64,000 bases of DNA from an uncultured Bacilli bacterium (GTDB lineage: Bacteria; Bacillota_I; Bacilli_A; RF39; UBA660): NCBI GenBank assembly GCA_910576925.1, contig CAJTKB010000002.1, positions 1 to 64,000 of the forward strand. The letters run 5' to 3'. Shown in pieces: positions 45,456-53,439 of this stretch. The stretch's first letter is position 1; every line of letters begins with the position of its first letter. The position numbers were made by a program, and so were the translations under genes. Under the pieces are notes generated by a model. That model was not told the DNA's origin, searched no databases, and saw nothing but the letters and a program-made list of their open reading frames with translations.

Positions 45456-45876
45456 CTACTATCATTACTCCATCTTCTTTATCATCATCTTCTTTTATAT
45501 CAACTTTATCACGCCATTTTTTAGGCTGCCTATTCTTTAGCCAAAAAATTAAAGCCGTGGAATCTGGTGTAATATGCATTTCTTCTGTAATATCCACAAT
45601 AATACCATCCTTAGTAACCTTCTGTTTTTTTAAAGTTTCAGTATACCCTAAAGCCTTTTTTAACAATGCATTTTCTACTTCATAATCAATTATATCTTTA
45701 TTCTTTTTTATGGTGTCCGAAATGTCCGAATACTCCCTTTTGTACTTACTTAGAGTAGACCTCGATACCTTCATATTTTTGGCTATCTGTTTGTCAGTGA
45801 GACCATCTCTAGCCCAGCCTTTTAGCAAAGTCAAACCATCATCAGATAACCAGTAATCAACTTTGCTGTTCGCCAT
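45436..45876 (-). CDS. Terminase small subunit
   Basis: 146 residues. An N-terminal HTH (LLKGWARDGLTDKQIAKNMK and VSRSTLSKYKREY) is followed by an oligomerisation region and NRQPKKWRDKVDI, as in PBSX-type small terminases. Recognises the packaging site. It overlaps the large subunit gene by 20 bp. Confidence 0.88.
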   Translation of the reverse strand: MANSKVDYWLSDDGLTLLKGWARDGLTDKQIAKNMKVSRSTLSKYKREYSDISDTIKKNKDIIDYEVENALLKKALGYTETLKKQKVTKDGIIVDITEEMHITPDSTALIFWLKNRQPKKWRDKVDIKEDDDKEDGVMIVDDLPKF

Positions 45877-45878
45877 AA

Positions 45879-46073
45879 CTACTCACCAGCTTTATTTGTT
45901 TTTTTATCAATAATTTTCTCAACAAACTTTAGCTTATGTTTATTGTTGCCCACTAGTATTTTGTATCTTTCTTCTGACACTTCGAATTCATCTCCCTCTT
46001 TTGGAATTATTCTTAATTCATTATCAACTATATTATTTTGTATGTACTCATTTGTTGCTCTTACTTTTATCAT
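45879..46073 (-). CDS. 64-residue phage protein upstream of the terminase
   Basis: A small beta-rich, basic protein (MIKVRATNEYIQNNIVDNEL) with the pattern seen in small phage proteins containing SERYKILVGNN. It starts 33 bp after the tRNA-like element and ends 2 bp before the small terminase. Function unknown. Confidence 0.6.
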   Translation of the reverse strand: MIKVRATNEYIQNNIVDNELRIIPKEGDEFEVSEERYKILVGNNKHKLKFVEKIIDKKTNKAGE

Positions 46074-46101
46074 AATATCATCCTTTCTGATTTGGTTTCT
46101 T

Positions 46102-46175
46102 TGGTTGCAGAGAATAGAATTGCACTATTATCTTTAGCAATGCAAGCTAATGTGTTACTGTTACACTACTCTGCG
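46102..46175 (-). tRNA. tRNA-Cys(GCA)-like element, degenerate
   Basis: On the minus strand a complete cloverleaf can be drawn: acceptor CGCAGAG with CTCTGCA, D-stem GTGT/ACAC, anticodon stem TTAGC/GCTAA with loop TTGCATT (anticodon GCA at 46143-46141), T-stem AATAG/CTATT and a 3' end A plus CCA (46104-46102). Departures from the norm: the first acceptor pair is C-A, the D-loop lacks GG, the T-loop is TGCAATT instead of TTCxAxx and the discriminator is A, not the U that CysRS prefers. It may be a decayed or atypical phage tRNA. It lies between the late regulator and the terminase, a normal place for phage tRNAs. Confidence 0.65.
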
Positions 46176-46275
46176 ATAAAACAAAAAGAGCATTTCTACT
46201 CTCTATAAAGTGAATATGTGTTTTTTATGAGAATTCTGTAATTTCTCACAATATAATTATCTCAAAAAAAACGTG

Positions 46276-46713
46276 TCATTTAGTGTCATCTTTATAAATA
46301 TCTCTTTTTTTCTTATTTCTTTTATAAATCCTCTGACATTGTTCCTTTGAATAATGTACCATTTTAGATATGCTATGCCAAGTATATTTTTTAGGACTAA
46401 CTTCTTTGTAATAAACTATCAACTGTTCTACTTCTTCATACTTACCTAAAATTTTCAACTCATTATCAATCCAGTTCATCAAATTTATTTTTTTATTATG
46501 AATATATTCTAGTGTGTTATCTATCTGTAATATATCTTCTGTTTCAACATATTTTAGCATTTTGTCTACTCTTTTACCTCCATCTACTCTTTCTAAAGTA
46601 GTATCTGTTGACTGAGGATTAACGATAGATAGCAAACTTTCTTTTTCTTGCAACCAGTAATTATATTCATTTTCTAGTTGTTCTAGATTTTTATTAGCTT
46701 CTTTAAGTGTCAT
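46276..46713 (-). CDS. Phage late regulator (DUF1492, sigma-70-region-4-like)
   Basis: About 145 residues: an N-terminal coiled coil (TLKEANKNLEQLENEYNYWL), then a C-terminal HTH (YTWHSISKMVHYSKEQCQRI and YKR). This is the RinA/ArpU-type family that switches on late operons. Its gene is the last before the terminase. The ATG at 46713 is taken with a GGTG site 7 nt away; longer frames start at TTG or GTG. It overlaps the upstream gene end. Confidence 0.82.
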   Translation of the reverse strand: MTLKEANKNLEQLENEYNYWLQEKESLLSIVNPQSTDTTLERVDGGKRVDKMLKYVETEDILQIDNTLEYIHNKKINLMNWIDNELKILGKYEEVEQLIVYYKEVSPKKYTWHSISKMVHYSKEQCQRIYKRNKKKRDIYKDDTK

Positions 46714-46714
46714 C

Positions 46715-47095
46715 TTATTCACCAACCAGTTCTTTTAATTCTTCTTCAGTGTATATTCTATACTTATACTTTGATTGTAGCTGTTTTTCTTTTTTATATA
46801 TTTCTGCTAATAACATTTTTCTATTATCTGATTGAATAAGTTTATCCTTATGTTGCCCTAACGTCAATAATAGTTTCCCTTTATTTTTTATATTTCTTCT
46901 TTCTTTGCGAAGATTTGTAATAAGTGATACTATTCTATACCTTTGATTAGTTGTTAAATGATTGTTTTCTATAAAATGATATATATCACTTAGTTTAGTA
47001 TCTATTTCTGATTCCTCTTTAGGTATTTTGTTGCATTCTTCATCTATTTCATCTAATAATTTAATTGCATTTTTTAAATTTTCTATTACGTTCAT
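46715..47095 (-). CDS. Early phage protein, unknown
   Basis: 126 residues, helical and charged, no membrane helix. Starts MNVIENLKNAIKLLDEIDEE at ATG 47095 after an AAGGGGAG site; a TTG start at 47113 overlaps it. Many Lys/Arg (NLRKERRNIKNKG), perhaps nucleic-acid binding. No family recognised. Confidence 0.55.
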   Translation of the reverse strand: MNVIENLKNAIKLLDEIDEECNKIPKEESEIDTKLSDIYHFIENNHLTTNQRYRIVSLITNLRKERRNIKNKGKLLLTLGQHKDKLIQSDNRKMLLAEIYKKEKQLQSKYKYRIYTEEELKELVGE

Positions 47096-47121
47096 TATCT
47101 CCCCTTTCTTCAACCGTAACC

Positions 47122-47310
47122 CTATTTCCCTAAATCAATGCTTCTTCTAACTATTTCTTGCCATAAATGGTCCTTCTGACTTTCTTTCAAGTTTATATTC
47201 TTGTATAAATTTTCTTTTATAGCTCTTTTCTCTTTATTGTTAGAAGTAGCATATTGTTTTATGTAGTTGTTTAACCAATATTTTTTAAAATCTGCATAAT
47301 ATTCATTCAT
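47122..47310 (-). CDS. Small early phage protein, unknown
   Basis: 62 residues (MNEYYADFKKYWLNNYIKQY). Basic, helical, no recognised motif. The start overlaps the end of the preceding 123-residue gene by 4 bp, so it is translationally coupled. Confidence 0.5.
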   Translation of the reverse strand: MNEYYADFKKYWLNNYIKQYATSNNKEKRAIKENLYKNINLKESQKDHLWQEIVRRSIDLGK

Positions 47311-47678
47311 TTTAAGTCCTTTTTTATCTTATTTACTTCTCTTACTAATTCGTTAACTTTGTCTATTATGACTGTGTCGTGTTTACTTAATTGACATTGC
47401 TTACCGTCTTTAACAACATAGTAATTTCCTATATTTTCAACAATTTCTACTTCTTCTATATCCTTATCTTCTTCTGTTATTTCTACTTCTGTATTTAAAA
47501 CAGCGGAATATTGCTCATTTCTATGAGCTAAAAACTTTTTATTATATATTCCTGGATTACCCTCTTCATAATATCCTCCATAAGCTTCATAATAAACATA
47601 TACTTTATCTTCGTATTTAATTCTCTTTGGCACTTCTTTATTGTTTGCTATATTTACTAATATATCTATTATTTTCAT
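47307..47678 (-). CDS. Early phage protein, unknown
   Basis: 123 residues. The N-terminus, MKIIDILVNIANNKEVPKRI then KYEDKVYVYYE, resembles small phage proteins found near DUF1492 genes, followed by an acidic segment (ITEEDKDIEEVEIVEN). Function unknown. It overlaps its neighbours by 4 bp on both sides. Confidence 0.5.
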   Translation of the reverse strand: MKIIDILVNIANNKEVPKRIKYEDKVYVYYEAYGGYYEEGNPGIYNKKFLAHRNEQYSAVLNTEVEITEEDKDIEEVEIVENIGNYYVVKDGKQCQLSKHDTVIIDKVNELVREVNKIKKDLK

Positions 47679-47932
47679 TTACTTACCTCCTCATTGCAAA
47701 ATCTATTATACTCAACTACTTTAATTTTATATTTATAATCACCACTTGTGCATATCATTTGTCCTGATGATGTATAACAATACTTTAAAACTCCAGTATT
47801 TCCGTTTATGTCTGTATAATTGTAAAAGCAATGTGCTTGTGGATCATCTAAACTACAACCTGTTGTACCAAACAATATAATTATTAATGCTATTATTATT
47901 GTTATAATTGTTATTACTTTTTTATTTTTCAT
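47675..47932 (-). CDS. Phage-encoded lipoprotein
   Basis: 85 residues. A Lys-rich start and a hydrophobic core (ITIITIIIALIIILFGTTGC) end in a lipobox-like F-G-T-T-G-C, so Cys-26 should be lipidated and the 60-residue rest would face outward. Four further Cys follow. Lipoproteins in prophage early regions can block superinfecting phages, as Ltp does in Streptococcus phage TP-J34, but a role here is not shown. Confidence 0.65.
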   Translation of the reverse strand: MKNKKVITIITIIIALIIILFGTTGCSLDDPQAHCFYNYTDINGNTGVLKYCYTSSGQMICTSGDYKYKIKVVEYNRFCNEEVSK

Positions 47933-48211
47933 TTATTCATCTACTCCTTTATTTAAAATATCTCTTAAATCTCCAACTTCCTTAAATGGTATTGCAGAAA
48001 CATACTTCTGTAGTCTTTCGTCTAATATATTAGTTTGCTTTATAGCTTCTTCAATTACTTTGCTTTTCTGTTCTTGCTTTTCTTTGAATTCTTTTGCTAT
48101 GTTTAATATTTTTCTTGGTGCATTGTTATCTATACAATTCATTTCATTACAATTACAGTAGTCTTTACTTAATAACAATTCATATTCTTTTAAAAATTCT
48201 TCATCAGTCAT
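47933..48211 (-). CDS. Small early phage protein, unknown
   Basis: 92 residues, acidic, with a Cys cluster CNCNEMNC near residue 20 that could bind metal, then a coiled-coil part. No recognised family. Follows the zinc-finger-like 63-residue gene and precedes the lipoprotein gene. Confidence 0.5.
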   Translation of the reverse strand: MTDEEFLKEYELLLSKDYCNCNEMNCIDNNAPRKILNIAKEFKEKQEQKSKVIEEAIKQTNILDERLQKYVSAIPFKEVGDLRDILNKGVDE

Positions 48212-48218
48212 ATTCTAA

Positions 48219-48410
48219 TCACTCACTTTCTTCATCATCAGGTCCGTATTCATTTAATTGAACATAATTACAAAAACATTCTTGGCTATAAAACATATTC
48301 TCAGCCTCTGTGTCAAAATATTTTGTTTGGATAAAATTATCTTGGCATACAAAATATGAGTCTATTTCTGTGTTTATTCTTTCGTTGCAATAACTACATT
48401 CTTTAATCAT
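48219..48410 (-). CDS. Small putative zinc-binding protein
   Basis: 63 residues. The start IKECSYCNERINTE has CxxC; further on are C, C and C in CFCNYV and FVCQDN. The tail is acidic (YGPDDEESE). A zinc finger or ribbon is likely; function unknown. Confidence 0.5.
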   Translation of the reverse strand: MIKECSYCNERINTEIDSYFVCQDNFIQTKYFDTEAENMFYSQECFCNYVQLNEYGPDDEESE

Positions 48411-48448
48411 TACTACCCTCTACTTTCTCTAAAAATATTACATCATCT

Positions 48449-48757
48449 TTAATCTTTAACATCTGTTATCTCCTCTACACTTAATATTTTTAATACATAA
48501 TAGAACTTGTCCTTTTCTGCTCCCCATTCCTCTTTTCCATTTCCAACTTGAACTGTTACTTCACATTTTAATGAAGGACTATTCTTGGAGTAACCATTTC
48601 TTAAAATTATTGAAAATTCTTCTGGTGGCCACCCCCCTGTAGGAGCATATTTGTCAAATCGACTTTGATAATAAACATTTATCTCTCTATATTCCTCTTT
48701 CTTCTCTCCAGAAAGAATCATATCGAACCATTTCTTTTTAATTGGTAGTGTTAACAT
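48449..48757 (-). CDS. ASCH-domain protein
   Basis: 102 residues. MLTLPIKKKWFDMILSGEKK then EEYREI is the ASCH signature helix-loop (SGEKxxEYR). ASCH domains bind RNA and some cleave or modify it; phage copies are common in early regions. The predicted beta barrel and length fit. The ATG overlaps the stop of a 51-residue gene (TAATG). Confidence 0.82.
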   Translation of the reverse strand: MLTLPIKKKWFDMILSGEKKEEYREINVYYQSRFDKYAPTGGWPPEEFSIILRNGYSKNSPSLKCEVTVQVGNGKEEWGAEKDKFYYVLKILSVEEITDVKD

Positions 48758-48912
48758 TACTTGTTGTCCTTTCTTAAAACTTTTAGTTTCTCTTTAGTAT
48801 TTTCTATCTCCTTTGTTGTAAATTCTATAATTTCTTCTTGATATATTTTTAAATTCTCTATGTATTTTTCTAGTTGTTCACGTTCTGTTAGATGTCTTAT
48901 TTCTTCACTCAT
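48757..48912 (-). CDS. 51-residue coiled-coil protein
   Basis: Starts MSEEIRHLTEREQLEKYIEN and is a charged single helix rich in Lys and Glu. Its ATG overlaps the stop of the 59-residue gene (ATGA) and its stop overlaps the ASCH start. The chain of overlaps supports it as a real gene. Confidence 0.65.
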   Translation of the reverse strand: MSEEIRHLTEREQLEKYIENLKIYQEEIIEFTTKEIENTKEKLKVLRKDNK

Positions 48913-49088
48913 CTAACTAACCTCTCTTTATATCTCAAACAACTTTTATCATTATAAAATTCATTTAACGGTAGATTATAACATCTTACTTGATTGTATT
49001 TATCTGATGCTACATAAGCTAATGTTACTATTAGTGCACATAATATTAATCCAATTATAAAAAATATTATCTTTAATTCTTTACTCAT
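48909..49088 (-). CDS. 59-residue single-pass membrane protein
   Basis: A hydrophobic segment (about residues 6-27, IIFFIIGLILCALIVTLAYV) follows a short charged start, then a 30-residue tail with two Cys. Its ATG overlaps the preceding stop as ATGA and its own stop overlaps the next ATG. Function unknown. Confidence 0.65.
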   Translation of the reverse strand: MSKELKIIFFIIGLILCALIVTLAYVASDKYNQVRCYNLPLNEFYNDKSCLRYKERLVR

Positions 49089-49381
49089 AAATAATTCCTT
49101 CCATATCTTTTAATAAAATCTTCTATTGTTTTATCATAATATCCTAACCAAACTTTCTCTGCTATTTTTTTTAAATATAAATCAAATACTCTGTCAAAAT
49201 GAACTCCCTTTTTGCTCATATTATGCATTTCTGGTCTTAGAAAAACTATTAGTCCATCTTCAATACTTAATTGCCTGTTTCTAGCACCAAAGAACACCTC
49301 GTGGCGATGTGAATATATTGATGTTCTTTTTATGCTGTAATTATGATTTTTTGGCATTATACAGAATTCTTCTTTAGACAT
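49085..49381 (-). CDS. Conserved phage protein, HNH-like
   Basis: 98 residues. SHRHEVFFGARNRQLSIEDG then a HNMSKKGVHFD stretch and a C-terminal FIKRYGRNYL match a family of short phage proteins with His-rich metal-binding motifs. Members are sometimes annotated as HNH-like or recombination accessory proteins. The assignment is from recollection of the pattern and is tentative. Confidence 0.5.
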   Translation of the reverse strand: MSKEEFCIMPKNHNYSIKRTSIYSHRHEVFFGARNRQLSIEDGLIVFLRPEMHNMSKKGVHFDRVFDLYLKKIAEKVWLGYYDKTIEDFIKRYGRNYL

Positions 49382-49391
49382 TTATTCACCT

Positions 49392-49697
49392 CTATTCATT
49401 AATAAATCCATTTTTATATTCTTCTTTACCTTGACGCCAAACAACTCTTGAAAATTCGTGCATAGTCATCAAAATTCTATACTTGTGATATGCCCAATTC
49501 TCAAAAGATGTCTTCTTTGTATCTATTAATGTGCAATACTTAGCACTATTTAGCATAATCTCGTTCCACCTATCAGCTAAAAGTAAACATTCTTTAGCTA
49601 AATCGTATGCTAATTCTATATCTTCAGGATTTAATCTATCAAATATCTCTTTTTTATCGTTATATTGTTTTATATCTTCTTGTAGTTGTTCTAACAT
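49392..49697 (-). CDS. Early phage protein, unknown
   Basis: 101 residues, helical, with Trp-rich patches (DRWNEIML, VVWRQGKEE). No recognised motif. Its start overlaps the end of the nucleotidyltransferase gene by 7 bp. Confidence 0.5.
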   Translation of the reverse strand: MLEQLQEDIKQYNDKKEIFDRLNPEDIELAYDLAKECLLLADRWNEIMLNSAKYCTLIDTKKTSFENWAYHKYRILMTMHEFSRVVWRQGKEEYKNGFINE

Positions 49698-50485
49698 TCT
49701 ATTTCCTCTATATCATCAAATGACTCTTCTTCATTATCTTCAAATACTTTTTCTATTGTTTTTTCATAGTAATCATTATAAAAGTTAGCTAGTTCTTCTC
49801 TAAACTTTGAAAAATCATACTTTTGATTTTCGTCATCTAATAATTTGGAAGTTAGTGGAGATAAGAATTGTGTGTCTATTCCCATCAGTTGTTGTTTTAA
49901 ATCACTGTAAGTTTCCATATGCAAATTATTTATTGCTAAAGCTATTTTTATCATTTCAATGCCAGGCAAGATATATCCTCTCTTTTGGTATTTTATCGTT
50001 CTATATAATGAACAAATAGGATATTCTGTTCCAGGATTAAATCTTAACCTTTTTTCAATATTGTCTGTTAAAAAATATTTATCTAAATAGAATTGTCTAT
50101 TTTTAAAACTGTAAGCTCCCATACAACAATGAAAATCAAAATAATCAAAAGTTCTCTGTATATTTTTGTTGCAAAATCTTTCATATTTGATTATTTGAAT
50201 TTTAATTTTTTTCTTATTCTCTTTTGAATTTTGTTTACGTACAAGTGAATAAGCATTATGAGAAACAACTTTTACTTCAAACTCTAATTTCTTTAGTTCA
50301 TCTACAATTTTATGTGGATTATTTTTGTTAGTACTATAAATATCATAATCATTTATAGGTACGTGATTAAATACTGATACTATTGCTCCACCACAACAAT
50401 AACAATCATACTTTTCTAAAACGTTTATTATATCATTATCTAATTCTTTTAATAATCTAGATTTTTGTACTATATATTCTTTCAT
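49691..50485 (-). CDS. Nucleotidyltransferase-fold protein
   Basis: 264 residues. The segment CYCCGGAIVSVFNHVPINDYDIY has GG then DxD at the spacing of polymerase-beta-type nucleotidyltransferases. Later KYERFCNKNIQRTFDYFDFHCC supplies a third acidic residue. The C-terminal half is helical. Such proteins may tail RNA or nucleotidylate proteins or drugs. The substrate is unknown. It overlaps the 101-residue gene and follows the MBL-fold gene by 5 bp. Confidence 0.7.
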   Translation of the reverse strand: MKEYIVQKSRLLKELDNDIINVLEKYDCYCCGGAIVSVFNHVPINDYDIYSTNKNNPHKIVDELKKLEFEVKVVSHNAYSLVRKQNSKENKKKIKIQIIKYERFCNKNIQRTFDYFDFHCCMGAYSFKNRQFYLDKYFLTDNIEKRLRFNPGTEYPICSLYRTIKYQKRGYILPGIEMIKIALAINNLHMETYSDLKQQLMGIDTQFLSPLTSKLLDDENQKYDFSKFREELANFYNDYYEKTIEKVFEDNEEESFDDIEEIEC

Positions 50486-50490
50486 TTTTT

Positions 50491-51111
50491 CTACCTTTCT
50501 TTATGTTGATGCATAAATTCATAAACTGAATTTAACCCCATATTTTCAAGCAACCAATTTGTTGCATATTCTTTACTTAAATGAGTCTTTTTAACTCTGT
50601 TTTCGTAATAATCGTTATAAGCTCTATTATGTAGTTCTTCTTCATTTTCATAATTACCTTCAATTAAATAAACATCATATTCTAAAGCTCTAATACCATC
50701 TAAAGTATAAGTATCAGTCGCATATATTAGCTTTTCATTATTCATAAATACTCTTAAGCCCATATTTTCTACATCGTGATATAACTTTATAGGACTTATT
50801 TTAAATAGTTCATAATCGTATAATCTATTAGCCTCTATCACATCAATATTTTGTTTTCTGACGCCTATTTTTACCAAATCATTAACTAGATAGCTCCCTA
50901 CTGCAAATCGCAATGTTGGTCTGTTCTTTGCTAGCAATCTAACTGTTCTTTTATTAAAATGGTCCTGATGTATATGTGAGATGAAAACTAATTTTAAATT
51001 TTTGATATAAGGAATTAGCTTTTTATAGCTAATTCCACAGTCAATTGCAATGATGTCATTTACTATTGTGCAATTTCCGTCAGATCCACTATTAATTATT
51101 GAGTAACGCAT
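50491..51111 (-). CDS. MBL-fold hydrolase, recombination partner
   Basis: 206 residues. The motif SHIHQDHFNK binds metal, followed by YHDVENMGLRVF, ATDTYTLDG and an NWLLEN ending: a metallo-beta-lactamase fold with a shortened second motif. In Listeria- and Lactobacillus-type phages such a gene follows recT and takes the place of the exonuclease. It overlaps recT by 20 bp. Confidence 0.85.
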   Translation of the reverse strand: MRYSIINSGSDGNCTIVNDIIAIDCGISYKKLIPYIKNLKLVFISHIHQDHFNKRTVRLLAKNRPTLRFAVGSYLVNDLVKIGVRKQNIDVIEANRLYDYELFKISPIKLYHDVENMGLRVFMNNEKLIYATDTYTLDGIRALEYDVYLIEGNYENEEELHNRAYNDYYENRVKKTHLSKEYATNWLLENMGLNSVYEFMHQHKER

Positions 51112-51976
51112 TCATATCTACCTGTTTAGCCTCTGTTTTTTCAATAGTTTGTGTTTCTGTAACATCCTCTTGTTCTATAATTTCAGCATTGTAAATAGTA
51201 TTATCATTTTCTATATATCCTTGTGAGTCAATAGTATTTACTGATACCTCATCACTATTTACTGCACCAAATTGTACTGAATTTAATTTATTTCCGAATA
51301 ACGTTAGTAGGTTCTTTGCAAGTTCCTTTACTGTTTTTGTATTGACCATTTTTAAACTTTGAGAATTCCAAGGACTAAATTCAGACTTCCCACTCGGAGA
51401 AGTATTTTTAATTTTATCTAGGTCATTTTTTGTTAAAAATACAGTTGATTCAAAACCATTTGCAAATTTAATATAAGCATAACTTCCTATTACATTTTCA
51501 TAATCTTGATACCTTTCACCCACAAATTCGTGACTTAAATCTCCTGTTACAGGATTAAATGAATATTTATCATTTGTAGTAATAACATTACTATTAAATT
51601 TAATTATTTCTCCAGGCTTAATCATATCTAGTATTTTAAAATACCCCTCTTTTTTTCGACAAATTGTAGGCTTTCCTTTAAAAGGTACTATGTCATAGTC
51701 AATACCTGCTTCTAAACCTAACATTGCCTCTTTTAATACGCCATAAAGCATTTGTAGCTTTCCATTGTTATCAAGCTTCATTAAATCTTGCCTATTAGAA
51801 ATATAAAATCCTGCACTTGTTTTAATTCTGTCTATTGTAGTATTTTTTGGAAGTAGTGCTATATTTTGCATTAATACTTTTTCAACTCCTAGCTCAACAC
51901 CTGATTTATTTGTAATTTCAACTAAATTATTATTCTTTTGTTGTTGTAAATTTTGTTTATTATTTGCATTGTTCAT
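51092..51976 (-). CDS. recT: RecT-family single-strand annealing protein
   Basis: 294 residues. The core motif YISNRQDLMKL, EAGIDYDIVPFKGKPTICRK, ILDMIKPGEIIKFN and SQSLKMVNTKTVKELAKNLL are typical of RecT. The C-terminal 60 residues are acidic and probably flexible. It anneals complementary ssDNA during phage replication. Together with the MBL-fold gene it forms the recombination module. Confidence 0.92.
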   Translation of the reverse strand: MNNANNKQNLQQQKNNNLVEITNKSGVELGVEKVLMQNIALLPKNTTIDRIKTSAGFYISNRQDLMKLDNNGKLQMLYGVLKEAMLGLEAGIDYDIVPFKGKPTICRKKEGYFKILDMIKPGEIIKFNSNVITTNDKYSFNPVTGDLSHEFVGERYQDYENVIGSYAYIKFANGFESTVFLTKNDLDKIKNTSPSGKSEFSPWNSQSLKMVNTKTVKELAKNLLTLFGNKLNSVQFGAVNSDEVSVNTIDSQGYIENDNTIYNAEIIEQEDVTETQTIEKTEAKQVDMNALLNN

Positions 51977-52781
51977 ATTCTATTCCTTCCTCTTTCATAA
52001 AATTAACCAATTTAATCATTTTGCTTTTTAAACAAGTAGCTTTAAATGTTGCTGTAACAAGTTCTTCTGTTTCTTCTGTCTTTTCAACTTTAGGAGTTTT
52101 TAAACATTCATCTATCTTGTTTAACATAGCTTCATCTGTTAGCTTTTGTTCTTCTTTAGCCTCTTTTTGCTTATTTATTTGTTCTAGTTCTTTATGTCTG
52201 TTATTCACTTCTGTAATAGCTCTAGATACATTTAACTCTTTCTTGTATTCAAGCATTATTTCATCTTCATAATCTTGTGTTTTAATTAAATCCATATCTT
52301 CTGCTATTCTATCTATAAACATCTTAGCTTGCTCTTTTAATGACTTCATACTAGCTGATAATGTTACATTAATATTTGCTTGATTATAAGTTATAAAATC
52401 TATTTCTTTACTTTTTGTATATTCTTCAAAATAGTCTTTTACTTCACTTTCTTTTCTATCTTTTAGTTCTTGTTCGACCACGTCAATTTTGTTTTTTAGT
52501 ATCTTATCTGCTTCATTGAATTTATTAGAGATGTATTCTTTATAAATATCTTCAAAGTCATTGTAAGGCTTCATAACTTTGTCTTTTACTTCTTTTCTTC
52601 GGTTCTCTAATTCTTTAAATTGTTTAGTCATTTCAGCTCTAGCTTTTTTAACATCTTTTACTGTATCTTCTGTACAAGCTAGGCTATTAGCTAATTCTAC
52701 TTTTTTATCTATCTCATCACTTATCTTTTTTAAATTTTCTTTGATAATAGGTAACTGTTCAACTATTATTAATTCTTCCAT
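51960..52781 (-). CDS. DUF1351 phage protein
   Basis: 273 residues, coiled-coil-rich. ELIIVEQLPIIKENLKKISD then KVMKPYNDFEDIYKEYIS are typical of DUF1351, which usually lies upstream of recT in Gram-positive phages. A role with RecT is suggested only by that linkage. The ATG at 52781 has AAGGAG upstream; the frame opens 8 codons earlier in the SD region. Confidence 0.85.
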   Translation of the reverse strand: MEELIIVEQLPIIKENLKKISDEIDKKVELANSLACTEDTVKDVKKARAEMTKQFKELENRRKEVKDKVMKPYNDFEDIYKEYISNKFNEADKILKNKIDVVEQELKDRKESEVKDYFEEYTKSKEIDFITYNQANINVTLSASMKSLKEQAKMFIDRIAEDMDLIKTQDYEDEIMLEYKKELNVSRAITEVNNRHKELEQINKQKEAKEEQKLTDEAMLNKIDECLKTPKVEKTEETEELVTATFKATCLKSKMIKLVNFMKEEGIEYEQCK

Positions 52782-52782
52782 C

Positions 52783-53034
52783 TTACTTATTCTCCTTTTT
52801 TTCATTGTGTTTAAATTCTGAATTCCTTATCTTCTTTCTTAAGTCTGCTATTTCTATTTCGTGACATCTAATTATCTCTGCTTTTTGTTTTATGTTTTCT
52901 TTTTGAAGTGCTACAACCTCATTTTGATATTTTTCTATTTTTTCTTTTGCTCTAACTATCTCTTCTAAAGTTGAAATATATTCCAATTGTTCTGTATTCT
53001 TCTTCTGTCTATATTTTTCTATAAAATTAAACAC
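52783..53034 (-). CDS. Small coiled-coil early protein
   Basis: 83 residues, a nearly continuous helix (LEYISTLEEIVRAKEKIEKY). No other motif. Overlaps the next gene upstream by 8 bp. Confidence 0.55.
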   Translation of the reverse strand: MFNFIEKYRQKKNTEQLEYISTLEEIVRAKEKIEKYQNEVVALQKENIKQKAEIIRCHEIEIADLRKKIRNSEFKHNEKKENK

Positions 53035-53248
53035 TAGCTAACTCTCCTTTTAAATCGTTTAATTGCATTCTTATTTCTTCTTTTACTTTGTTATCTTCTG
53101 TATCTTCTAATATCTCTTTAACATAAGTTACAAAGTAGTCATATATTTTTAGTTTTATTTCTGACTCTTCTATTTTTTCTTCTAAACTTTGTATACGTTC
53201 TTGTTCTGGTGTTAAATATATTTCTCCATTTTCATCATCTACGTACAT
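53027..53248 (-). CDS. Small coiled-coil early protein
   Basis: 73 residues. YVDDENGEIYLTPEQERIQS then coiled coil. The first 15 residues resemble small phage proteins that start with MYVDDENGE. Overlaps neighbours on both sides. Confidence 0.55.
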   Translation of the reverse strand: MYVDDENGEIYLTPEQERIQSLEEKIEESEIKLKIYDYFVTYVKEILEDTEDNKVKEEIRMQLNDLKGELASV

Positions 53249-53439
53249 CTTCTTAACTCCTTCCTTAAGTTATCCTCGAATTCTATTCTTTTACTTCTGT
53301 ATATAACCTGTCCACACCAATCACAAATCATTTTGTTTTTAAAATATGGAAATACCCTTTTTCTGCCACAGTTTTTGCATTGAATTTTCAATTTAGCATA
53401 GTAATCAGCTTCTCTAGGCCAATTATCATTTCTTAACAT
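53239..53439 (-). CDS. Zinc-ribbon protein
   Basis: 66 residues. CKNCGRKRVFPYFKNKMICD then WCG gives a CxxC-x15-CxxC zinc ribbon. It lies between the helicase-loader gene and small coiled-coil genes. Function unknown, perhaps regulator or DNA-binding. Confidence 0.65.
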   Translation of the reverse strand: MLRNDNWPREADYYAKLKIQCKNCGRKRVFPYFKNKMICDWCGQVIYRSKRIEFEDNLRKELRRCT

